Source: UBA1479 sp964012715
GTDB lineage: Bacteria > Pseudomonadota > Alphaproteobacteria > Rhodospirillales > Casp-alpha2
Reading direction: 5' to 3'
Assembly (NCBI GenBank): GCA_964012715.1
Contig: CAXGUG010000132.1
Coordinates: forward strand, 1 to 7,064
Length of the DNA stretch: 7,064 nucleotides
The notes under the pieces are model-generated. The model did no database searches, had not been told where the DNA came from, and saw only the letters and a list, made by a program, of their open reading frames with translations. This document shows positions 1 through 5,458 of this stretch, piece after piece (the first letter of the stretch is position 1; each line of letters starts with the position of its first letter). The translations under genes were made by a program, and so were the position numbers.

Positions 1-497
1 ATTTCGACGCGCCGCCGCTCGCCGCCCGACAGGGCGATGGCCGGGGCGCGGCGCAAATGGGTGATGGAAAATTCTGCCAGCAGGGCATCCAGAATAGCCT
101 CGCGCCGGTCGCGGTTGGCCTCGACCACTTCGAGCGCGGCGCGGATGTTCTGCTCCACCGACAAGCCACGGAAAATCGAGGCCTCTTGCGGCAGGTAGCC
201 GATCCCCAAGCGCGCCCGACGATACATCGGCAGGTTAGAGATGTTCTGCCCGTCGAGGACGATGGTCCCGTAATCGGGCTGAACCAAGCCGGTGATCATA
301 TAGAAGCAGGTCGTCTTACCCGCCCCGTTCGGGCCCAGAAGGCCGACCACCTCGCCCCGCTGAATGGCCACGCTGACGCCGCGCACCACGGGCCGCTTCT
401 TGAAGCTCTTGCCCAGGTTCGTCGCCACCAGCCCTTGGTTGTCCGCGACAAGTCGCGGCGCACCTTGGCCTTGGGGGGTGTTGTCGGCTTCGGTCAT
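1..497 (-). CDS. lptB: LptB, LPS export ABC transporter ATP-binding protein (3' end missing)
   Basis: LptB is the cytoplasmic ATPase of the LptB2FGC complex, which extracts lipopolysaccharide from the inner membrane and pushes it along the LptC-LptA bridge. I translated it by hand: 165 complete codons plus two bases before the window edge. Visible motifs are Walker A GPNGAGKT (residues 55-62), the Q-loop YLPQE (101-105) and the ABC signature LSGGE (156-160). Walker B and the H-loop lie beyond position 1. The GLSVEQNI stretch after the Q-loop is typical of LptB. The ATG at 497 follows a GAGGGG about 12 nt upstream, and an in-frame stop lies just before that. The first 22 or so residues precede the usual LptB start, so a GTG at 428 (Val24) is an alternative start. 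It lies 77 nt after lptA on the same strand. In related genomes rpoN often follows, but that would be outside this window. Confidence 0.95.
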   Translation of the reverse strand, partial: MTEADNTPQGQGAPRLVADNQGLVATNLGKSFKKRPVVRGVSVAIQRGEVVGLLGPNGAGKTTCFYMITGLVQPDYGTIVLDGQNISNLPMYRRARLGIGYLPQEASIFRGLSVEQNIRAALEVVEANRDRREAILDALLAEFSITHLRRAPAIALSGGERRRVE

Positions 498-527
498 TCG
501 GTCTTCATTCCCCTCGGTCGTCAGGCC

Positions 528-575
528 TCATGGTAGATTCCACGGCAGGCCCCACGGAAAATCCCACGGGCTCCC
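528..575. repeat. 12-bp tandem repeat in the lptA-lptB gap
   Basis: CCACGG occurs at 540-545, 552-557 and 564-569, exactly 12 bp apart, with a degenerate copy (TCATGG) at 528-533 on the same period. The six bases after each core differ between copies. The repeat fills most of the 77-nt gap between lptA and lptB. It is a short degenerate array with no assigned function. A remnant of in-frame 4-codon duplication beyond the lptA stop is possible. Confidence 0.55.
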
Positions 576-1414
576 TATTTACCCATGGAATTCTTGGCAT
601 TGGGCATCAATGTGCCCTTGGTGCGTCCGCCGGGACAGCTGAACAATCGGCTGATGCCGGTGTTCAGGTTGACCTCGGCCTTGCAGCCGTTCAATTCGTT
701 CTTACCGCGCTCGATTCTAACCGATCCGCTTAAGGTCACGATACCCGTTTCCACGTTGTAGACCCCGCGGTCGCCATAGGCCCGGTCGCGTTCCGTCAGC
801 ACCGACACATTGTCGTAGGCATCGACCCGGTAAACCTTGTTTTCTCCGCCCTTGGTCTTGCGGAAAAAGGCCGCCAGCACGTCGGCGCGCACGCGGCGTT
901 TGTCCTTGATCGCTTCGGCCTTTCCCCGGGCCACGGCCATCTGGCGCTGCTCCCAATATTCCAATTGTTGGGTCGCCGTTATCTTGGCGTCCGGGGTGAC
1001 CATGTTGGGCGTGCCGCCGGACAGCACCAGAATTTCCCGCGTCACGTCGTAGACGGCCTTTTCACCGCTGGCGACCTGATTGGGGGACTGGATCTTGACC
1101 TTGCCGTCGGCGTCCAGGCGATAGATCTCGGTCGTGCCGTCGGGGCGCTCGGTATAGAACGCGGTCAACTGGTCGGCCAGCACGGTGACCTCGCCGCGTA
1201 CCGCCTTGGCATTGCCCTTGGCCAGAAAGACCAGATTGTCCTGCTGCCACTCGATGCCGTTGTCGGCGAAAATCTCGATCGGCGTGTCGCCGCCCGCTCC
1301 CATGTTCAGGGCCTGGGCCCGGGCCGGGCCGAACGGCGCGGCTGCCAGGGCCATTGCCAGCGCGGCCACGGGCGCCAGCACCGCCAACCGGCGAATAGCG
1401 CGCGCGCCGATCAT
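575..1414 (-). CDS. lptA: LptA, periplasmic LPS transport protein with duplicated OstA-like module
   Basis: LptA is the periplasmic bridge protein that passes LPS from LptC to LptD. The ORF gives 279 aa. Residues 1-36 look like a signal peptide: basic Arg8-Arg9, an Ala/Leu-rich core, and a likely cleavage after ARAQA. Two OstA/LptA-type beta-rich modules follow at about 47-134 and 144-231, and they align to each other without gaps. The C-terminal tail contains the only two cysteines of the mature chain, Cys244 and Cys260. At 279 aa it is clearly longer than E. coli LptA (185 aa), because of the second module. The ATG at 1414 is chosen because its ATGA overlaps the lptC stop by 4 nt and because a signal peptide starts there. 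An in-frame extension to 1699 only shadows lptC. Function is assigned from fold-like pattern and context with lptC and lptB. Confidence 0.92.
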   Translation of the reverse strand: MIGARAIRRLAVLAPVAALAMALAAAPFGPARAQALNMGAGGDTPIEIFADNGIEWQQDNLVFLAKGNAKAVRGEVTVLADQLTAFYTERPDGTTEIYRLDADGKVKIQSPNQVASGEKAVYDVTREILVLSGGTPNMVTPDAKITATQQLEYWEQRQMAVARGKAEAIKDKRRVRADVLAAFFRKTKGGENKVYRVDAYDNVSVLTERDRAYGDRGVYNVETGIVTLSGSVRIERGKNELNGCKAEVNLNTGISRLFSCPGGRTKGTLMPNAKNSMGK

Positions 1415-2028
1415 TTCGGCACCTGCGCGCCCGGCTGCAGGAACATCTGCGCCTTGCCGGTGAAAACGATGGTCCGGCCCTTGTTCAACAGGCGGAAGCC
1501 CTCGGCCTTGAGGGTCCCGAACGGACCCTGCCCCTTGACCGGCACATCGCCATGAGCAATGCCCTGGGCCAGATCGACAGTCGCCTTTTCGGTCCGGAAT
1601 TCGTAACCCGAATCGTGGAACAGATTGACCGATCCGGCCAGGTCCAAAGTCTTCTCGCGGCGGGTATAGATGCCGTTGTCCGCCGTCAGGACCAGCCACG
1701 AGCCATCCTTCAACGTGATATCGGCCTTAGGCAGCTCGAGGCCGACGCGAACGTCCAGGCCCTCACCGTCAAGTTTCTTGGCGATATCGGCGGTCACCGC
1801 ATAGGGCTGATTGTCGTCGTCGGTCCCGACGTACCGGGGATTCAACAAATTGGGATCGCCGTCTGCGTTGGATTTGATGGCGGCGAACCCGATGCGAAAG
1901 CGCAGGTCTTCGGTCCGCAGATGCGGCCACAGAATCACCAGGGCGATCAATCCAACCGCCGCGACAGGCAACATGACCTTGGCGACTTGGACGAACCCTG
2001 AATAGGAGTCCATGGCCATCTCGGTCAC
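1411..2028 (-). CDS. lptC: LptC, inner-membrane LPS export protein
   Basis: LptC is the bitopic inner-membrane protein that receives LPS from LptB2FG and hands it to LptA. From the GTG at 2028 the product is 205 aa. It has a short cytoplasmic N-terminus, one membrane segment at about residues 18-34 (VMLPVAAVGLIALVILW), and a periplasmic beta-rich domain. That domain includes the YAVTADIA and LTADNGIYTRREKTLDLAGSV stretches typical of LptC/YrbK proteins. The start is uncertain. GTG 2028 overlaps the kdsD stop as GTGA, with a G-rich stretch just upstream. ATG 2019 and ATG 2013 are alternatives. The TTG at 2049 would give a longer overlap and is less likely. The gene ends in an ATGA overlap with lptA, so kdsD, lptC and lptA are probably translated as a coupled set. 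Confidence 0.92.
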   Translation of the reverse strand: MTEMAMDSYSGFVQVAKVMLPVAAVGLIALVILWPHLRTEDLRFRIGFAAIKSNADGDPNLLNPRYVGTDDDNQPYAVTADIAKKLDGEGLDVRVGLELPKADITLKDGSWLVLTADNGIYTRREKTLDLAGSVNLFHDSGYEFRTEKATVDLAQGIAHGDVPVKGQGPFGTLKAEGFRLLNKGRTIVFTGKAQMFLQPGAQVPK

Positions 2029-3026
2029 GCGACCCCCGCCCGTAGACAATCGTGAATGTGCAGGATACCCACCGGCCGCCCATCGGACACCACGAACAGA
2101 TTGGTGATCGAACGGGTGTTCATCACGTTCAGGGCCTCGGAGGCCAGCCGGTCCGGCTCGATCGTCGCCCCGCCCGAGGTCATGGTTTCGGCGGCGCTGC
2201 GCGCCAGCACGCCATCTGACATGTTGCGCCGCAGGTCGCCGTCGGTGATGACGCCGGACAGTCGCCCGTTTCCGTCGACCACGCCCAGGCAGCCGAACCG
2301 CTTGGCGGTCATGACCAATAGGGCCTCGCTCATCAGGGTTTCCGGCGCGACCAGCGGCAGTTCCTCGCCGCCATGCATGATGTCGGACACCTTCAGCAAG
2401 CGGCGGCCCAGTTTGCCGCCCGGGTGCAGGGCGTGGAAATCGTCGGACGAGAAATTTTTACGCTCCAACAGCGCCACGGCGAGCGCATCGCCCAAGCCAA
2501 GGGTAACCGTGGTCGACGTCGTCGGCGCCAGACCCAGCGGGCAGGCTTCTGGCGACGCCGGATAGATCAGCGCCACGTCGGCGTTTTCCGCCAGGGAGCT
2601 CTTGGCATTGCCGGTGACCGCGATCAATGGGATGCCGAAGCGTTTGGCATAGGCGATGAAATCGGCCAGTTCCGCCGTTTCGCCTGAATTGGACAAGGCG
2701 AAGATGACGTCGTCCGCCGTGACCATGCCGAGATCCCCGTGCGAGGCTTCGGCCGGATGAACGAAAAACGCAGGCGTCCCGGTGGACGACAACGTCGCCG
2801 CGATCTTGTTGCCGATATGGCCGCTTTTCCCCATGCCGGTAACGACGACGCGCCCTTTGGCCGAGGCCATGATGTCCAAGGCCGCCACGAATTCGCTGCC
2901 CAGGCTGGCAGACAATGCCTTAAGCCCGTCGCTTTCCTGCGCCAGCACACGCCGCGCCACGGCCAGATCATCGATGCCGGCGCCGTCTGCGGCTGCCGCA
3001 TGGGGTTTGGTGGATTCCGCGCTCAT
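2025..3026 (-). CDS. kdsD: Arabinose-5-phosphate isomerase KdsD (KpsF/GutQ family)
   Basis: This cytoplasmic enzyme interconverts ribulose 5-phosphate and arabinose 5-phosphate, the first committed step to Kdo for the LPS inner core. The 333-aa length and layout match the family: an N-terminal SIS sugar-isomerase domain (about 35-185) and two CBS domains (about 213-268 and 277-330). Residues matching the E. coli KdsD active site are visible: Lys67 in GMGKSGHIGNK, His96 in HPAEASHGDLGM, Glu116 in SNSGET, Glu160 in SPEACPLGLAPTTSTT and His201 in HPGGKLGRRLL. ATG 3026 has GGGAT directly upstream, a weak Shine-Dalgarno. It heads the kdsD-lptC-lptA-lptB run, putting Kdo supply and LPS export under one control. 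A promoter candidate lies about 134 nt upstream. An isomerase for capsule or sorbitol use (KpsF/GutQ) is possible in principle, but the lpt context argues for KdsD. Confidence 0.95.
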   Translation of the reverse strand: MSAESTKPHAAAADGAGIDDLAVARRVLAQESDGLKALSASLGSEFVAALDIMASAKGRVVVTGMGKSGHIGNKIAATLSSTGTPAFFVHPAEASHGDLGMVTADDVIFALSNSGETAELADFIAYAKRFGIPLIAVTGNAKSSLAENADVALIYPASPEACPLGLAPTTSTTVTLGLGDALAVALLERKNFSSDDFHALHPGGKLGRRLLKVSDIMHGGEELPLVAPETLMSEALLVMTAKRFGCLGVVDGNGRLSGVITDGDLRRNMSDGVLARSAAETMTSGGATIEPDRLASEALNVMNTRSITNLFVVSDGRPVGILHIHDCLRAGVA

Positions 3027-3121
3027 ATCCCGTTCTTGATCTGCGCCGACAGGTCCCCGCCGGCCGGGAATTTGGTTATGGCTGGCCAGGTCCGAGAAAC
3101 CGCGCAGCCAGCAATCTTCGT

Positions 3122-3144
3122 GCCAGTCGGTCTAATATACTGGC
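3122..3144 (-). promoter_or_regulatory. Perfect 6-bp inverted repeat in the kdsD leader
   Basis: GCCAGT (3122-3127) and ACTGGC (3139-3144) form perfect arms around an 11-nt AT-rich centre. It lies 16-38 nt downstream of the predicted kdsD transcription start. It could be an operator for a dimeric regulator or a small leader hairpin; the sequence alone cannot tell which. Confidence 0.4.
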
Positions 3145-3151
3145 GAATCTT

Positions 3152-3185
3152 AAAAAATGCCCGGTAAATATGCGCCCGACCGGGC
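3152..3185 (-). terminator. Intrinsic terminator after nrnC
   Basis: Read on the minus strand, GCCCGG (3185-3180) pairs with CCGGGC (3164-3159) across a 15-nt loop. One A then six T residues follow (3157-3152). A CTTA/TAAG pair outside the stem can extend it. It lies about 47 nt after the nrnC stop, the right place to end the tRNA-Leu/nrnC transcript. The stem is short, so efficiency may be modest. It overlaps the kdsD promoter candidate. Confidence 0.6.
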
Positions 3186-3195
3186 TAAGCGTCAA
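3167..3195 (-). promoter_or_regulatory. Sigma70-like promoter for kdsD-lptCAB
   Basis: On the minus strand a TTGACG -35 box (3195-3190) and a CATATT -10 box (3172-3167) are separated by exactly 17 nt. The predicted start is near 3160, giving a leader of about 134 nt before the kdsD ATG. The -35 matches the consensus at 5 of 6 positions and the -10 at 4 of 6. The -10 sits in the loop of the upstream terminator hairpin. Confidence 0.55.
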
Positions 3196-3231
3196 CCGAC
3201 GCGCCGCGCCGTTTTCGCCCTTCGATGCACC

Positions 3232-3870
3232 TTAATGGCGGAAAATATCGACTTCGCCCCAACCGCCCAGGTCAAGGGCGACCCGCGTCGGCAGGAAATC
3301 GAAACAGGCCTGCAGCAGGTCCTGGCGGCCTTCGCGGGCGATCATTTCGTCCAGGGCGGCGCGAACGCGGTGCAGGTAAAGCACGTCATTGGCGGCATAG
3401 CCCTGCTGCGCCGGGCTAAGGTCGGCGCGGGCCCAGTCCGAGGACTGTTGCTGCTTGTCCAACTCGACACCGGCCAGCTCGCGCACAACGTCCTTGAGCC
3501 CGTGCCCATCGGTATAGGTGCGGACCAACTTCGACGCGATCTTGGTGCAATAAACCGGCGCGCAGTCGATGTTCAGCCAGCGCTTCAGCGCCGCGATGTC
3601 GAACCGCGCGTAGTGGAAGATCTTGACCACAGCCGGGTCTTCCATCAACGCCCGCAGGTTCGGGGCGTCGGCCTGACCAGCGGCGATCTGAACCAAGTGA
3701 CAGACGCCGTCCCCGGCGGACAGCTGCACCACGCACAACCGGTCACGGCTGAGGTTCAGGCCCTGGGTCTCGGAATCGACCGCGACCGACCCGGTAAAGG
3801 TCAGCCCATCCGGCAGATCGCCTTTGTGAAGGAGAATTGTGGGAGTTTCCGTTTGACTTGGCGCGTCCAT
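3232..3870 (-). CDS. nrnC: NrnC-type DEDDy 3'-5' exoribonuclease (often annotated ribonuclease D)
   Basis: NrnC is the alphaproteobacterial nanoRNase that degrades diribonucleotides and other very short RNAs, filling the role of Orn. The product is 212 aa. All three exonuclease motifs are visible: ExoI VDSETQG (Asp32, Glu34), ExoII FHYARFD (Asp91) and ExoIII YAANDVLYL (Tyr158, Asp162), giving a complete DEDDy set. The HRDC domains of true RNase D (about 375 aa in E. coli) are absent. The strings CTKIASKLVRTYTDGHGLK and DKQQQSSDWA and the ending near WGEVDIF resemble Bartonella and Brucella NrnC as I remember them. The ATG at 3870 is chosen because the family starts just before HKGDLP; an in-frame extension would run through the tRNA. 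The Shine-Dalgarno is weak. It follows tRNA-Leu by 89 nt. The alternative is a short RNase D acting on tRNA 3' ends. Confidence 0.9.
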   Translation of the reverse strand: MDAPSQTETPTILLHKGDLPDGLTFTGSVAVDSETQGLNLSRDRLCVVQLSAGDGVCHLVQIAAGQADAPNLRALMEDPAVVKIFHYARFDIAALKRWLNIDCAPVYCTKIASKLVRTYTDGHGLKDVVRELAGVELDKQQQSSDWARADLSPAQQGYAANDVLYLHRVRAALDEMIAREGRQDLLQACFDFLPTRVALDLGGWGEVDIFRH

Positions 3871-3936
3871 AAGCCTGCCGCCCCTGTCTTCACGCCGTGT
3901 CGTCACGCCAGCGTATTCATCAGTTTCTTGCCGTGT

Positions 3937-3954
3937 CCCTCCCGACGGGGAGGG
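3937..3954 (-). other. Hairpin just downstream of tRNA-Leu
   Basis: CCCTCCC (3937-3943) and GGGAGGG (3948-3954) form a perfect 7-bp stem with a GACG loop, six bases beyond the tRNA CCA end. There is no T-run on the minus strand after it, so a classical intrinsic terminator is not supported. It may be a 3' trailer processing structure, a weak pause site or a dispersed GC-rich palindrome. An 8-bp direct repeat, GCCGTGTC, also occurs at 3894-3901 and 3930-3937. Confidence 0.45.
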
Positions 3955-3959
3955 GGTGA

Positions 3960-4046
<87 letters not shown>

Positions 4047-4054
4047 CCGGTTCC

Positions 4055-4080
4055 CCGAAAAACGGGTTGCCGAAAAACGG
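4055..4080. repeat. Exact 11-bp direct repeat in the tRNA-Leu leader
   Basis: CCGAAAAACGG occurs at 4055-4065 and again at 4070-4080, a 15-bp period. On the minus strand the transcript carries CCGTTTTTCGG twice, directly before the mature tRNA 5' end (4046). Each copy can form only a 3-bp stem. Its role is unknown; it could mark a pre-tRNA processing region. Confidence 0.6.
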
Positions 4081-4093
4081 CTGGAACATGATC

Positions 4094-4114
4094 CGCCGGA
4101 AGCGATGTCCGGCG
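4094..4114 (-). other. Stem-loop at the start of the tRNA-Leu leader
   Basis: CGCCGGA (4094-4100) and TCCGGCG (4108-4114) form a perfect 7-bp stem with a 7-nt loop. It begins a few bases after the predicted transcription start of the tRNA. No T-run follows on the minus strand, so it is not a terminator. It may stabilise the precursor or simply reflect GC-rich sequence. Confidence 0.4.
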
Positions 4115-4125
4115 TGAGCGGCCTG

Positions 4126-4153
4126 AGTTAATGGTGCGGCGAAGACTTGTCAA
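4126..4153 (-). promoter_or_regulatory. Promoter of tRNA-Leu (and probably nrnC)
   Basis: On the minus strand a perfect TTGACA -35 box (4153-4148) is followed after 16 nt by TTAACT (4131-4126) as a weaker -10. The start would lie near 4119, leaving a 5' leader of about 73 nt before the tRNA. A consensus -35 fits a highly expressed tRNA gene. Confidence 0.55.
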
Positions 4154-4249
4154 GCGTTGCAATGCATCGTCCACGCAAAGGAATGAAAAAACCTGTGGGC
4201 GAAGGCCGCGGACGTCCTGGAAAACACCCAAGAATAGGCGCTTAGGTAA

Positions 4250-4278
4250 TCGACACATCCGTTTGGCGTTGCTATGTT
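4250..4278 (+). promoter_or_regulatory. Promoter of the NDUFA9-like gene
   Basis: TCGACA (4250-4255) and TATGTT (4273-4278) are separated by exactly 17 nt. The -35 matches consensus at 5 of 6 positions and the -10 at 4 of 6. The start would lie near 4285, giving a leader of about 60-75 nt depending on the start codon. It is divergent from the tRNA-Leu promoter, with their -35 boxes about 96 bp apart. I see nothing else definite in 4154-4249. Confidence 0.55.
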
Positions 4279-4302
4279 TTCCCGCAAATCAGCCCCCCGC
4301 CC

Positions 4303-4323
4303 GCGGGCCAACGTTCGGCCCGC
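4303..4323 (+). promoter_or_regulatory. Stem-loop in the 5' leader of the NDUFA9-like gene
   Basis: GCGGGCC (4303-4309) pairs perfectly with GGCCCGC (4317-4323) around the loop AACGTTC. A second small hairpin, TTGGG/CCCAA at 4331-4335 and 4343-4347, encloses the first Shine-Dalgarno GGGAGGG. No T-run follows, so these are leader structures rather than a terminator. They match no riboswitch class I know. Confidence 0.45.
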
Positions 4324-4348
4324 CGCCCCCTTGGGAGGGTTGCCCAAT

Positions 4349-4354
4349 GGAGGA
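4349..4354 (+). promoter_or_regulatory. Ribosome binding site deciding the start at 4362
   Basis: GGAGGA stands 7 nt before the ATG at 4362, near-ideal strength and spacing. A competing site, GGGAGGG at 4333-4339, also stands 7 nt before an in-frame ATG at 4347 but lies within a small hairpin. The 4362 start gives a protein beginning MERRIVTVFGASG, as expected for the family. Confidence 0.6.
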
Positions 4355-4361
4355 ACATTCG

Positions 4362-5312
4362 ATGGAACGACGCATCGTCACCGTTTTCGGCGCTTCCGGC
4401 TTTCTCGGCCGGCATCTGGTTCGCCGCCTTGCCGCCGCCGGATACGGCGTGCGCGCGGCCGAGCGTGATACCGACGCGGCCCTGTTCCTGAAACCCATGG
4501 GCGACGTCGGCCAGATCGTGCCCTGGCCCGCCGATATCACCAAGCCGGACAGCGTCGCCGCTGCCGTGGCCGGGGCCGATGCCGTCGTCAACCTGGTCGG
4601 TATTCTTTACGAAAGCGGCGCCGCGACCTTCCGCAAGATCCACGAAGAAGGCGCCGCCAATGTAGCCAAGGCCGCGGCCGAGGCCGGGGTTGCCCGCCTG
4701 ATCCATGTTTCGGCCTTGGGCGCCGATGCCAATTCGCCCGCCAAATACGCGCGGACCAAGGCCGCCGGCGAAGAAGCCGTGAAAGCAGCCTTTCCCAAGG
4801 CGACGATCCTGCGGCCCAGCGTGGTGTTCGGCCCCGAAGACGATTTCTTCAACCGCTTCGCCTCGATGGCGCGGCTGTCGCCGGTCCTGCCGGTGATGGG
4901 CGGCAAGGACGGGCCCAAGTTCCAGCCTGTGTTCGTCGGCGACGTCGCCGATGCGATTCTGGCCAGCCTGGTCGAAAATAAGGCTCAGGGTCAGGTTTAC
5001 GAGTTGGGCGGGCCAGCGGTTTATTCGTTCCGCCAGATCATGCAGCTGGTCAAGGCGCAGACCGGGCGCAAGCGCTGCCTAATCCCCGTCCCCTATTGGG
5101 TCGGCGACATGCAGGCGGCGGTCCTGGGATTGCTGCCGAAGCCGCCGTTGACCCTGGATCAAATGCAGTTGCTGCGCAGCGACAACGTGGTCGGCGAAAA
5201 GGCCAAGACCCTGAAGCATCTGGGGATCACGCCGTGCGCCGCCGAATCGCAGCTGCCGACCTATCTCATGCGGTTCCGCAACAATGCCTGGCAGGGCGTG
5301 CAGAACGCCTGA
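4362..5312 (+). CDS. Complex I NDUFA9-like atypical SDR (NAD(P)-binding) protein
   Basis: The product is 316 aa with an N-terminal Rossmann fold: the dinucleotide-binding motif GASGFLG at residues 10-16, DITKPDSV near 58-65, and NLVGILYE near 77-84. SDR-type Ser118 (HVSALGAD) and a YARTK motif (Tyr129, Lys133) are present, so a catalytic triad arrangement is formally possible. RPSVVFGPEDDFFNRF (151-166) and QPVFVGDVADAI (188-199) are hallmarks of the NDUFA9-like branch. In mitochondria NDUFA9 is an accessory complex I subunit that binds NADPH. In bacteria the role is less clear and could be in respiration, quinone or lipid metabolism. It has no neighbouring nuo genes here. The start at 4362 rests on its Shine-Dalgarno; ATG 4347 would add five residues. 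It is probably monocistronic, facing the MarR-type gene. Confidence 0.88.
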   Translation: MERRIVTVFGASGFLGRHLVRRLAAAGYGVRAAERDTDAALFLKPMGDVGQIVPWPADITKPDSVAAAVAGADAVVNLVGILYESGAATFRKIHEEGAANVAKAAAEAGVARLIHVSALGADANSPAKYARTKAAGEEAVKAAFPKATILRPSVVFGPEDDFFNRFASMARLSPVLPVMGGKDGPKFQPVFVGDVADAILASLVENKAQGQVYELGGPAVYSFRQIMQLVKAQTGRKRCLIPVPYWVGDMQAAVLGLLPKPPLTLDQMQLLRSDNVVGEKAKTLKHLGITPCAAESQLPTYLMRFRNNAWQGVQNA

Positions 5313-5338
5313 TCCCCTTTTAAGGGCAGAACCGAAAC

Positions 5339-5394
5339 GGATTTGATCGCCTTCCGGTCCGATTAAGCTCGGACAGGGCAAGCGCGATCAATCC
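5339..5394. repeat. Nested inverted-repeat element between convergent genes
   Basis: The outer arms GGATTTGATCGC (5339-5350) and GCGATCAATCC (5384-5394) are complementary over 11 bp, with one bulged T. Inside, GTCCGA (5357-5362) and TCGGAC (5369-5374) form a perfect 6-bp stem with a 6-nt loop. The element lies 27 nt after the NDUFA9-like stop and 65 nt beyond the MarR-type stop. No T-run follows on either strand. It may be a Rho-independent-like 3' structure protecting both mRNAs, or a copy of a dispersed palindromic repeat. A smaller CCCTT/AAGGG hairpin sits at 5315-5326. Confidence 0.55.
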
Positions 5395-5425
5395 TGATCC
5401 GGTTCGATATTCTGTCGGATTGTTC

Positions 5426-5446
5426 GGGGCGCGGTTCAATCGCCCC
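5426..5446 (-). terminator. Hairpin after the MarR-type gene
   Basis: GGGGCG (5426-5431) and CGCCCC (5441-5446) form a perfect 6-bp stem with a 9-nt loop, 12 nt beyond the MarR-type stop codon. On the minus strand no T-run follows, so termination is only suggested by position and GC-rich stem. It could serve both converging transcripts. Confidence 0.35.
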
Positions 5447-5458
5447 ATAATTGACGCG

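Noticed and set aside
575..1699. Longer in-frame version of lptA starting at 1699 (374 aa)
   Set aside because: The extension overlaps lptC and reads as its alternative frame; the 1414 ATG has a signal peptide and the 4-nt ATGA coupling.
3102..3140. Possible short leader peptide before kdsD starting at a TTG (12 codons)
   Set aside because: There is no clear Shine-Dalgarno, no run of regulatory codons, and a TTG start makes chance more likely.
3937..3954. Hairpin after tRNA-Leu as a standard intrinsic terminator
   Set aside because: No T-run follows on the minus strand, so it is reported only as a hairpin.
4131..4361. N-terminal extension of the NDUFA9-like protein up to 4131
   Set aside because: It would run across the promoter and leader; the Rossmann fold begins right after the 4362 start.
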